A stretch of 5,462 nt of DNA from Verrucomicrobiales bacterium (GCA_028293305.1 JAQGPD010000313.1:1-5462), one strand, 5' to 3'. Shown: positions 1 through 5,462, counted from the stretch's first letter. The notes: generated by a model not told the origin, from the letters alone. Program-made: numbers and translations.

Positions 1-30
1 GTGCACGGTCCGGTCTCGGGCATGCGCTGA
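1..30 (+). CDS. Possible 3' end of an upstream gene (partial)
   Basis: In frame 1 the window opens with nine sense codons (V-H-G-P-V-S-G-M-R) followed by TGA at 28-30. The strong terminator at 75-113 implies that a plus-strand gene ends shortly before it, and this frame is one candidate. Frame 2 is the other: it stays open to a TGA at 44-46 and ends in A-E-G-L-E-A. Nothing in either tail identifies a product. In a standard division and cell-wall cluster the gene before murG would be ftsW, but these residues cannot confirm that. Confidence 0.25.
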   Translation: MHGPVSGMR

Positions 31-74
31 GGGTTTGGAAGCCTGACAAATTTGTTCCTGGATTATGGTGTGTG

Positions 75-113
75 GCCCGTCGGGAGGGATACCGGCGTGC
101 TCTTTTTGTTTTT
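75..113 (+). terminator. Rho-independent terminator upstream of murG
   Basis: The arms 75-83 (GCCCGTCGG) and 92-100 (CCGGCGTGC) pair into a 9-bp GC-rich stem with one C/T mismatch and one G-U wobble, closing an 8-nt loop. The stem is followed at once by TCTTTTTGTTTTT (101-113), a clear U-tract on the plus strand in otherwise GC-rich DNA. It would end transcription of the unseen gene to the left. It also makes the apparent upstream extension of the murG reading frame (open from a TTG at 52) unlikely to be coding, because the hairpin lies inside that extension. Confidence 0.75.
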
Positions 114-212
114 GGAATGGCTATGGAAATGCGGATGGTCGGTTGAAGTCCGGGGTTGCCGGGCGGGGGATGGCGGGCAGGGTGGGGCTCGGTCCGGGAC
201 CGTCAAAAAATT

Positions 213-221
213 TGTTATTAT
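213..221 (+). promoter_or_regulatory. Candidate extended -10 promoter element for murG
   Basis: TGTTATTAT fits the extended -10 pattern TG-N-TATAAT, with five of six hexamer bases matching, and sits just downstream of an A/T-rich tract (205-213). No convincing -35 hexamer lies at the expected distance, which extended -10 promoters tolerate. murG needs a promoter of its own because the terminator at 75-113 separates it from the upstream unit. The element overlaps the ATG at 220. If it is used, transcription would start near 228, after that ATG, and translation would have to begin downstream, for example at GTG 259. Confidence 0.4.
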
Positions 222-1341
222 GAGTGCTGATGTCGCTGCTTCTGTCGGGGGAAAACCGGTGCGCCGTTTGGTGATCGCCTGCGGGGGAACGGGTGGGCAT
301 CTGTTTCCGGGGATCGCGGTGGCGCAGGAGGCGGGGCGGCGCGGATGGGAGACGATGCTGCTGATTTCGGAAAAGCAGATCGATGCATTGGCCGTGCAGG
401 GGCATCAGGAATTGCGATTTGAGAAAGTGCCAGCGGTGGCGATGCCGGGGGTGTTTTCCTTGAAGTTTCCGGGGTTTTTGTGGCGGGTGTGGCGGACGCG
501 GGCGCATTGCCGGGGGTTGTTGAAATCCTTCGGAGCGGATGCGGTTTTGGGCATGGGCGGGTTCACGTCGCTGCCGCCGGTATGGGCGGGGAAGGGCTTG
601 GGACTGCGGACTTTTGTGCATGAATCCAATGCTGTGCCTGGCAAAGCGAACCGCCTGACGGCGCGGTTTTGCACCGGGGTGCTGTTGGGGCTGGAGGCTT
701 GTGCGAAGTTTTTTCCGGCGGGGAAAACGCAGGTGACGGGGACGCCGTTGCGGACGGCTTTGCTGACGCGGCCGGACCGGGCGGAGGCCTTGCGGTTTTT
801 CGGACTGTCGGAAGGGAAAAAAACGGTGCTGGTGATGGGCGGGAGCCAGGGCGCGCGCGGGGTGAACCGGGCGATGGTGGAGGCGTTGCCGATGTTGGCG
901 GCGCAGGGGGTGCAGGTGTTGCACATCACGGGGCCGAAGGAATATGATGGATTGAAGGCCGCGTATGACGCGTCGCCGGTGGAGGCGGCGGTGGTGCCGT
1001 TTTGTCAGGAAATGGGGCTGGCCTACGCGGCGGCGGATGTGGCGGTGTCGCGGAGCGGGGCGTCCAGCCTGACGGAACTTTCGGCGTTCGGGCTGCCCGT
1101 GATTTTGGTGCCCTATCCAACAGCGGCGGATGATCATCAGCGTCGGAATGCGGATGTTTTCACTGCGGCCAAAGCGGCGGTGGCGGTGGAGGAGGCGGAG
1201 TTGGGCGGGGGCAAACTGGGAGATCTGCTAACCGCTTTGTTGGCGGATGAAGCGGAGCGGCAGCGGTTGGGCGAGGCGATGAAAACCCTGGCTCCGGCGG
1301 ATGCGGCGGCGCGGGTTTGCGACGCGGTGGCGGGTGTCTAA
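220..1341 (+). CDS. murG: UDP-N-acetylglucosamine--N-acetylmuramyl-(pentapeptide) pyrophosphoryl-undecaprenol N-acetylglucosamine transferase (MurG)
   Basis: MurG transfers GlcNAc from UDP-GlcNAc to lipid I, making lipid II at the cytoplasmic face of the inner membrane; it is a GT28-family, GT-B fold enzyme. From ATG 220 the protein has 373 residues (E. coli MurG has 355). The family motifs appear in order: the N-terminal glycine loop GGTGGH (22-27), the second loop GMGGFTSLP (111-119), HESNAVPGKANRL (134-146, HEQNAIPG in E. coli), GTPLR (174-178), GGSQGAR (207-213), and the UDP-GlcNAc-binding block SRSGASSLTELSAFGLPVIL (277-296) with the conserved Glu, followed by PYPTAADDHQRRNA (299 onward). 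No frameshift is visible. The start is uncertain. ATG 220 has no Shine-Dalgarno sequence and overlaps a possible -10 element. GTG 259 would give 360 residues beginning M-R-R-L-V-I-A-C-GGTGGH, with a purine run (GGGGGAAAA) just upstream. The upstream terminator and the dehydratase downstream show that murG is not in the classical dcw gene order here. Confidence 0.96.
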   Translation: MSADVAASVGGKPVRRLVIACGGTGGHLFPGIAVAQEAGRRGWETMLLISEKQIDALAVQGHQELRFEKVPAVAMPGVFSLKFPGFLWRVWRTRAHCRGLLKSFGADAVLGMGGFTSLPPVWAGKGLGLRTFVHESNAVPGKANRLTARFCTGVLLGLEACAKFFPAGKTQVTGTPLRTALLTRPDRAEALRFFGLSEGKKTVLVMGGSQGARGVNRAMVEALPMLAAQGVQVLHITGPKEYDGLKAAYDASPVEAAVVPFCQEMGLAYAAADVAVSRSGASSLTELSAFGLPVILVPYPTAADDHQRRNADVFTAAKAAVAVEEAELGGGKLGDLLTALLADEAERQRLGEAMKTLAPADAAARVCDAVAGV

Positions 1342-1401
1342 CTGTTATAGCGTCCGGTCGTTCCGGGATGCCGTGCCGGTGGGGTCAGTTGCGTCCAAGG
1401 C

Positions 1402-1431
1402 TTGCAGGCGGCGCGGGGATCTGCGCATAGT
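1402..1431 (+). promoter_or_regulatory. Candidate sigma70-type promoter for the dehydratase, placed for leaderless mRNA
   Basis: TTGCAG (1402-1407) and CATAGT (1426-1431) resemble -35 and -10 hexamers with an 18-bp spacer. The -10 ends exactly 6 bp before the ATG at 1438, so transcription would begin at or next to the start codon. No usable Shine-Dalgarno sequence precedes that ATG: the GCGGGA there directly abuts it. The same geometry recurs before the gene at 4479. This is a pattern match in GC-rich DNA and not proof of activity. Confidence 0.4.
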
Positions 1432-1437
1432 GCGGGA

Positions 1438-3378
1438 ATGAGCGGTATTTTTGAAACCACGGAAACATGTTATGATCTGCGCACCAAGGCGGCGGGGCCG
1501 GTGGGCGCGCTGCCTTTGACGGAGGAGATGCTGAAGGAGTGGCCGAGCGGGCATTTGTTCGGTTTTTCACAGAATGCGGGCATGGGTTGGCGGGCGGAGG
1601 AGCTGGGGCGGAAACAATGGCTGATCCTGAGCACCCAGGGTGGCGTGCGGGATGAGGCGGGCGCTCCGGTGGCGCTGGGCTATCACACGGGGCATTGGGA
1701 AATCGCCCTGCAGGTGAAGGCGGCGGCGGAGGAACTGCGGGCGCTGAAGGGACTTCCTTTTGCGGGTTTTGTGTCGGATCCCTGCGATGGACGGACGCAG
1801 GGGACGACGGGGATGTTTGATAGTCTTCCCTATCGGAATGACGCCGCGGTGGTGTTCCGGAGGTTGATCCGGAGTCTGCCGCAGCGCAGCGGCGTGTTGG
1901 GCGTGGCGACGTGTGACAAGGGGTTGCCGGCGATGATGATGGCTCTGGCTGCGATGCGGGATTTGCCGGTGGTGCTGGTGCCCGGCGGGGTGACGCTGCC
2001 GCCGGTGACGGGTGAGGATGCGGGGGCGGTGCAGACTTTGGGGGCGCGTTATTCCCATGGGATGGTGAGTCTGAAAGAAGCGGCGGAGGCGGGGTGCCGG
2101 GCCTGTGCGTCGCCGGGCGGCGGGTGTCAATTTTTGGGAACGGCGGCGACGAGTCAGGTGGTGGGCGAGGCGCTGGGACTGAGCGTGGCGCACAGCGCAC
2201 TGGCTCCGAGCGGGGAGGCGGTGTGGCTGGAAGTGGCGCGTCGCTCGGCACGGGCCTTGGTGGAAATGGAGGCGCGCGGAACCCGCGGGCGGGACATCCT
2301 GACCGATGGCGCGGTGCGGAACGCGATGACCGTGCATGCGGCATTCGGGGGCTCGACGAATTTGTTATTGCACGTGCCGGCGATCGCCCATGCGGCTGGC
2401 CTGCGGCGTCCGGGCGTGGAGGATTGGGCGGCGGTGAACCGGGCGACGCCGCGCTTGGTGAGTGTTTTGCCGAATGGTCCGGTGCATCACCCGACGGTGC
2501 AGGTTTTCCTGGCCGGAGGGGTGCCGGAGGTGATGCTGCATCTGCGGGAGTTGGGGTTGCTGGACCTTTCCGCGCGCACGGTGGAAGGTGTCAGGGTGGA
2601 GGAGATGTTGGCGGCCTGGGAAAAAAGTGACCGGCGCCGGAGGTTCCGGGATTTGCTGTTCGAGCGCGACGGTGTGGACCCGGATGCGGTGATTTTAAGT
2701 CCATCAGCGGCGGCGGCGGCGGGGATGGGGAGCACGGTGACTTTCCTGACAGGAAATATCTGTCCGGAGGGCGCGGTGATCAAAAGCGGCGCCATCGATC
2801 CGCGGGTGGTGGATGCGGACGGGGTGTATCGATTCGAAGGACCGGTCCGGTTTTTCACGAGCGAGAAATCGGCTATGGCGGCGATCAAGGATGGCTCGGT
2901 GAAAGCGGGGCAGGTTTTGGTGCTGGCGGGCTGCGGGCCGATGGGGACGGGGATGGAGGAGACCTATCAACTAACATCCGCCTTGAAATTCCTGCCGTTT
3001 GGCCGGGAGGTGGCCTTGATCACGGATGCCCGGTTCTCCGGGGTCAGCACGGGGGCGTGCATCGGTCACGCGGGGCCGGAGGCGCTGGCGGGCGGGCCGC
3101 TGGGGAAACTGCGGGAGGGGGACCGCGTCAAAATCGCGATCGATTTGAACCTTTTGTCAGGAACAGCGGATTTTGTCGGGACGGCGGAGCGGGAATGCGC
3201 GCCCGGCGAGGGTGCCGCGATTTTGTCAGGACGGGAAAGCCATCCGGGACTGGCGCCGCATCCGGAACTGCCGGACGACACCAAAATCTGGGCCGCCCTG
3301 CAACGGGTGGGCGGCGGGACCTGGGGCGGGTGCGTGTATGACGCGGAGGCGATTTTGAAAGCGCTGGGCAGGGCGTGA
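1438..3378 (+). CDS. yjhG: YjhG/YagF family dehydratase (probable D-xylonate dehydratase)
   Basis: This is a 646-residue cytosolic Fe-S dehydratase of the IlvD/Edd superfamily, resembling E. coli YjhG/YagF (about 655 residues) from end to end. Those enzymes dehydrate D-xylonate to 2-keto-3-deoxy-D-pentonate in non-phosphorylative pentose catabolism. Visible blocks include PLTEEMLKEWPSG (26-38), SDPCDGRTQGTTGMFDSLPYRND (113-135), TCDKGLPAMMMALAA (158-172), CASPGGGCQFLGTA (223-236), MTVHAAFGGSTNLLLH (297-312), VSVLPNGPVHHPTV (341-354), GTGMEETYQ (503-511), DARFSGVSTGACIGHAGPEALAGG (530-553) and HPELPDD near the C-terminus. By family analogy C116, C159 and C230 would bind the Fe-S cluster, K161 would be the carbamylated Mg ligand, and S534 the catalytic serine; all are present. 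The ATG at 1438 is preferred over an in-frame TTG at 1402, because homology begins at once and a promoter-like element occupies the stretch between. It lies 96 bp after murG. No other pentose-pathway gene adjoins it, so the exact sugar-acid substrate is inferred from the family only. Confidence 0.93.
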   Translation: MSGIFETTETCYDLRTKAAGPVGALPLTEEMLKEWPSGHLFGFSQNAGMGWRAEELGRKQWLILSTQGGVRDEAGAPVALGYHTGHWEIALQVKAAAEELRALKGLPFAGFVSDPCDGRTQGTTGMFDSLPYRNDAAVVFRRLIRSLPQRSGVLGVATCDKGLPAMMMALAAMRDLPVVLVPGGVTLPPVTGEDAGAVQTLGARYSHGMVSLKEAAEAGCRACASPGGGCQFLGTAATSQVVGEALGLSVAHSALAPSGEAVWLEVARRSARALVEMEARGTRGRDILTDGAVRNAMTVHAAFGGSTNLLLHVPAIAHAAGLRRPGVEDWAAVNRATPRLVSVLPNGPVHHPTVQVFLAGGVPEVMLHLRELGLLDLSARTVEGVRVEEMLAAWEKSDRRRRFRDLLFERDGVDPDAVILSPSAAAAAGMGSTVTFLTGNICPEGAVIKSGAIDPRVVDADGVYRFEGPVRFFTSEKSAMAAIKDGSVKAGQVLVLAGCGPMGTGMEETYQLTSALKFLPFGREVALITDARFSGVSTGACIGHAGPEALAGGPLGKLREGDRVKIAIDLNLLSGTADFVGTAERECAPGEGAAILSGRESHPGLAPHPELPDDTKIWAALQRVGGGTWGGCVYDAEAILKALGRA

Positions 3379-3395
3379 CGGTGGCCCGGAAGTTG

Positions 3396-4328
3396 TCAGG
3401 GTTGTTTCGCCTTGGCGGGCAAAGGCAGGATGTGGTGGACGATTTGGCGTTTGAACGTGGTCTCGGTGTTGGCGGGCTGGGGCCCCGCGATGGTGCGTTG
3501 GATGAGCTTCATGGAGGTGTCGATGCTTTCCTTCAGCACCGGCAGGGCGGGGTCGATGGGGTGGATGCGTTCCGTGGTGGAGGTGAGGAGGCTGCCGGTG
3601 AGTTTGGCGGCGGGATTGTTGCGGAAGGAGCCTGGGCTGATGGAAAATGAGGCGGTGGTGGCTAGCGCGGGAATGGCGTTTTCCACCACCGGTCCGACGA
3701 ATCGGATGCGGGCGGAGGAGGTGACAGGGTCGATGATGAAAGGGCTGGTGGCTTCGATGGCATCGGCCAGACGTTTGGAGTCCGCCTGCCATTCCTGGCC
3801 GGGTTGGCGGGGGATATTGTTAAGAAAAAGAGCGTCCTCCGAGGGCTCGTGGGGGGAGGGAAGCTTGGCGCCGGCGAGGTCCAGGGCGTCGCTCAGGGTG
3901 CCGTCCAGTTCCTCGCGGCCGAGGCGGTAGATGGTGCGGTCGCCAGCCGCGGTGGCGGTGATGAGGGTGCCGGGGGCGAATTGGTCCTGGGGGCCTGAGC
4001 CATCGTCGGTGGTCAGGCGGTCAATGCGGAGAAGCAAGGCGCGCGGTCTGCCGGCGGGGGTGATTTCCAACACTTCATGGATGGCGGTGTAGGTGACCTC
4101 CATGTGTTCGGAGGAGGTTTCGCGCGGTTGGGGCGGGGAGGTGGTGATGGTGTGGCGGTCCTGGGTGCCGTGGGAGGAATGGGAGGTGCGGTCGCCGATG
4201 GCGCAGGGTCGGTCGAGGTGAATGCCCCAAAGCGTGTCGCCGGCGCGGACGGCCGGGGCGTGGAGCAGGGTCGTGAGGAAAAGAGCGGCGGCGCTGGGGA
4301 TCGGGCAGTGGAAGTGAGCCGGAGGCAT
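3396..4328 (-). CDS. Exported protein of unknown function
   Basis: I do not recognise a named family with confidence. From the ATG at 4328 the protein has 310 residues. It opens with a probable Sec signal peptide: a hydrophobic core SAAALFLTTLLHAPAV (about 12-27) and a likely signal peptidase I site at AVRA/GD (after residue 29). The positive N-region is weak (only histidines). The rest alternates short beta-like segments (VTYTAIHEVLEIT 78-90, ALLLRIDRLT 97-106, ARIRFVGPVV 206-215) with a polar loop. Around 167-188, LFLNNIPRQPGQEWQADSKRLA resembles the 'G-x-x-W-x-x-D' turn seen in some secreted beta-sandwich proteins (a DUF6263-like shape is possible but unproven). The reading frame continues upstream to an ATG at 4430, but that 34-residue extension is Pro/Thr-rich and would bury the signal peptide, so 4328 is preferred. 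The gene is convergent with the dehydratase (17 bp apart) and divergent from the next gene. Its coding strand is C-rich, giving many Pro, Thr, Ser and Ala residues. Confidence 0.75.
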   Translation of the reverse strand: MPPAHFHCPIPSAAALFLTTLLHAPAVRAGDTLWGIHLDRPCAIGDRTSHSSHGTQDRHTITTSPPQPRETSSEHMEVTYTAIHEVLEITPAGRPRALLLRIDRLTTDDGSGPQDQFAPGTLITATAAGDRTIYRLGREELDGTLSDALDLAGAKLPSPHEPSEDALFLNNIPRQPGQEWQADSKRLADAIEATSPFIIDPVTSSARIRFVGPVVENAIPALATTASFSISPGSFRNNPAAKLTGSLLTSTTERIHPIDPALPVLKESIDTSMKLIQRTIAGPQPANTETTFKRQIVHHILPLPAKAKQP

Positions 4329-4442
4329 GGGCAAGAATGGCGTGGGTGCGGCGGAAGTGCGATCTATTTGTTTGGGGGGAAAAGGTCCCGCTGCGGTGGG
4401 GCGGGAGGATGGTTCAGGAGGGGTGGGCAAGGCAGGTTTTTA

Positions 4443-4472
4443 TTGCGCAAGGGTGCCGGTTTGGGTAGAGAT
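4443..4472 (+). promoter_or_regulatory. Candidate promoter for the LamG-like exported protein gene
   Basis: TTGCGC (4443-4448) lies 17-18 bp before a TAGAGAT stretch (4466-4472), which could serve as the -10 either as TAGAGA (spacer 17) or as AGAGAT (spacer 18). The stretch ends 6 bp before the ATG at 4479, the same distance as in the element before the gene at 1438. The -10 match to consensus is only moderate. The AGAG at 4467-4470 could instead be a weak Shine-Dalgarno sequence. For the divergent gene starting at 4328 I see no comparable element. Confidence 0.3.
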
Positions 4473-4478
4473 GGCGGC

Positions 4479-5363
4479 ATGATGCGGATGTTTTTCTTGA
4501 TGCTGTTTTGCGCTTGGGCGGGAGTGTGTTTTGGACAGGTGGACGAGTTTTCCGATGGGGATGATGACGGGTGGACGAGGATGGATCCGATCGGGGAGCT
4601 GACGGGGAGTCCGTATGCGGTCTATCAATTGCAGTCGGGATTGTATCGGATGAGCTGCGCGCCGTCGCCGGATGCGCAGTTGGGTCCGGCGCGGGTGGCG
4701 TCCTACCGGGCGGACGCGGTGTATGGGAAGTTTGTGGTGGTGGTGGATGTGGTGTCGTGGAATGCGGGATTGGATCAGTCATTCGGGATTTTGACCCGAC
4801 TCCAGGGCACACCGGGGCCGGGGGCGGTGGATGGTTATTCCTTGAATTATCAACCAGCGGACACGGATTTGGAAATCAACCGGCTAGAGGGGGAAGCTCC
4901 CACCAATCTTGCCAGGGTGGAACTGAATCTGGCTCCGGGCGGGTCCTATCGATTTGTGTTCACGGGTGATGCGGAGTCGCTGGGCGGGGCGGTGTATGAC
5001 TTGGAGGAGCCGTTGAAGCCGCTGGCTGTGCTGGGCGCGCTGGATGGGACTTTCGCGTCGGGATATTGCGGGTTGTTCGGATTCGACACGACGGGAACGG
5101 GCGCTGTGGATGTGACGTTTGACAGTTATGCGGCGGGGCCGGGAACTGCTCCGGAGCTGGAATTTGTGGTGGGAGCGGGAGGGGATTTCCGGCTTTCCTG
5201 GCCGCGGCTGACGGGGCGGTGGCATTTGGAAACCAGCGCCGGTCTGGATTTGTGGGAGGATGTGTTATTGGACGGAGGGGTGACGTCGGGGAAGCTGCGG
5301 TATGCGGCGCCTATGCTGGGACGGCGGTTTTATCGGTTGGCTGAGGGGTGGGGTGGGGAGTGA
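4479..5363 (+). CDS. Exported LamG/concanavalin-A-like protein with a verrucomicrobial-type C-terminal module
   Basis: The function is unknown. The product has 294 residues from ATG 4479; an adjacent ATG at 4482 gives 293. Residues 1-19 (MRMFFLMLFCAWAGVCFG) form a Sec signal peptide with probable cleavage before Q20. Residues 22-218 look like one beta-jelly-roll of the LamG/ConA-like kind: DEFSDGDDDGWTR at the start, then alternating strands YGKFVVVVDVVSW (82-94), SFGILTRLQ (101-109), DGYSLNYQ (118-125), LEINRLEG (131-138), SYRFVFTG (156-163), ASGYCGLFGFDTTG (193-206) and VDVTFDSYAAG (210-220). Residues 228-290 form a separate small module, FRLSWPRLTGRWHLETSAGLDLWEDV...GRRFYRLAEG, of a type I associate with the C-termini of secreted Verrucomicrobiota proteins. 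No catalytic motif, sortase signal or PEP-CTERM tail is seen. The frame is open far upstream (to 4077), but that part is Gly-rich and is the shadow of the minus-strand gene. The likely role is a periplasmic or surface carbohydrate-binding or adhesive protein, by fold only. Confidence 0.8.
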   Translation: MMRMFFLMLFCAWAGVCFGQVDEFSDGDDDGWTRMDPIGELTGSPYAVYQLQSGLYRMSCAPSPDAQLGPARVASYRADAVYGKFVVVVDVVSWNAGLDQSFGILTRLQGTPGPGAVDGYSLNYQPADTDLEINRLEGEAPTNLARVELNLAPGGSYRFVFTGDAESLGGAVYDLEEPLKPLAVLGALDGTFASGYCGLFGFDTTGTGAVDVTFDSYAAGPGTAPELEFVVGAGGDFRLSWPRLTGRWHLETSAGLDLWEDVLLDGGVTSGKLRYAAPMLGRRFYRLAEGWGGE

Positions 5364-5367
5364 GGAA

Positions 5368-5439
5368 GGGACAAAAAGGACTAAAGGGACAAAAGGGACG
5401 CCAGGGACGCTAAATACGCTAGTGGCCTAAAATACTGAA
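5368..5439. repeat. Degenerate 9-bp tandem repeat, about eight units
   Basis: Starting 5 bp after the stop codon of the preceding gene, the sequence can be cut into successive 9-mers without gaps: GGGACAAAA, AGGACTAAA, GGGACAAAA, GGGACGCCA, GGGACGCTA, AATACGCTA, GTGGCCTAA, AATACTGAA. The first six share a purine-rich head, AC at positions 4-5 and a final A; the last two are weak. Read from 5368 it would encode G-T-K-type triplets, but in a different frame from the gene and without a start, so it is treated as intergenic. No hairpin with a U-tract is present, so it is not an obvious terminator. Confidence 0.6.
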
Positions 5440-5462
5440 GGGCCGCCGGGTGGCGTGGGGGG

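Noticed and set aside
52..219. Upstream extension of the murG reading frame from a TTG at 52
   Set aside because: It contains the terminator hairpin and U-tract (75-113), shows no MurG similarity and would add 56 residues not found in the family.
1351..1380. GC-rich inverted repeat CCGG-TCGTT-CCGG between murG and the dehydratase
   Set aside because: The stem is only 4 bp and no U-tract follows, so it is not supported as a terminator.
1385..2344. Long minus-strand open frames opposite the dehydratase (and similar ones opposite murG)
   Set aside because: Their translations are low-complexity Pro/Arg/His-rich, as expected from the reverse complement of GC-rich codons; the plus-strand genes are clearly homologous to known enzymes.
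3412..3930. Plus-strand open frame of 172 codons across the minus-strand gene
   Set aside because: Its translation has no family-like features, while the opposite strand has a signal peptide and a coherent protein pattern; it is a shadow frame.
4386..4406. Hairpin TCCCGC/GCGGGA with a 9-nt loop in the divergent intergenic region
   Set aside because: On the minus strand it is followed by CCTTTTCC, only four Ts, and it lies upstream of the minus-strand gene; probably chance in GC-rich DNA.
5440..5462. GCCGCC...GGTGGC inverted repeat at the right edge
   Set aside because: The loop would be one base at full pairing and there is no U-tract; the window ends before context can be judged.
1..5462. 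A new multi-gene system (defence, mobile or biosynthetic)
   Set aside because: The four complete genes are two recognisable housekeeping or metabolic enzymes and two exported proteins in mixed orientations, with no mobile-element, nuclease, toxin or biosynthetic signature.

Overview
The window looks like chromosomal DNA from a GC-rich Gram-negative bacterium, most probably of the Verrucomicrobiota. That placement rests mainly on the last gene: an exported beta-rich protein ending in an 'LSWP...W-x-LETS...LW...RFYRL' module that I associate with secreted verrucomicrobial and planctomycete proteins. It is an inference from motif memory, not a search result. No rRNA, tRNA, CRISPR array, insertion sequence or phage gene is visible.

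Layout from left to right. (1) 1-113 is the tail of an upstream transcription unit. It holds perhaps the last codons of an unseen gene, then a convincing intrinsic terminator at 75-113. (2) 220-1341 (+) is murG, the lipid II-forming glycosyltransferase of peptidoglycan synthesis, complete in all its signature motifs. (3) 1438-3378 (+) is a full-length YjhG/YagF-type sugar-acid dehydratase (D-xylonate dehydratase family, an Fe-S enzyme of the IlvD/Edd superfamily). (4) 3396-4328 (-) is an exported protein of unknown function, convergent with the dehydratase and only 17 bp from it. (5) 4479-5363 (+) is a second exported protein, LamG/concanavalin-A-like, divergent from gene 4 across a 150 bp intergenic region. 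(6) 5364-5462 is noncoding, with a degenerate 9-bp tandem repeat.

The genes do not form an obvious pathway. murG is cut off from its left neighbour by a terminator and followed by a catabolic enzyme, so it is not in the usual ftsW-murG-murC order here. The dehydratase has no sugar dehydrogenase, aldolase, transporter or regulator beside it. The two exported proteins are divergent and may be independent. Two starts (1438 and 4479) lack a good Shine-Dalgarno sequence but have a sigma70-like element at the same distance, its -10 ending 6 bp before the ATG, which suggests leaderless transcripts.

I found no strong evidence for a new multi-gene system. The best leads are the promoter and start architecture, the terminator before murG, the 9-bp repeat, the strand-independent G excess, and the two uncharacterised exported proteins.
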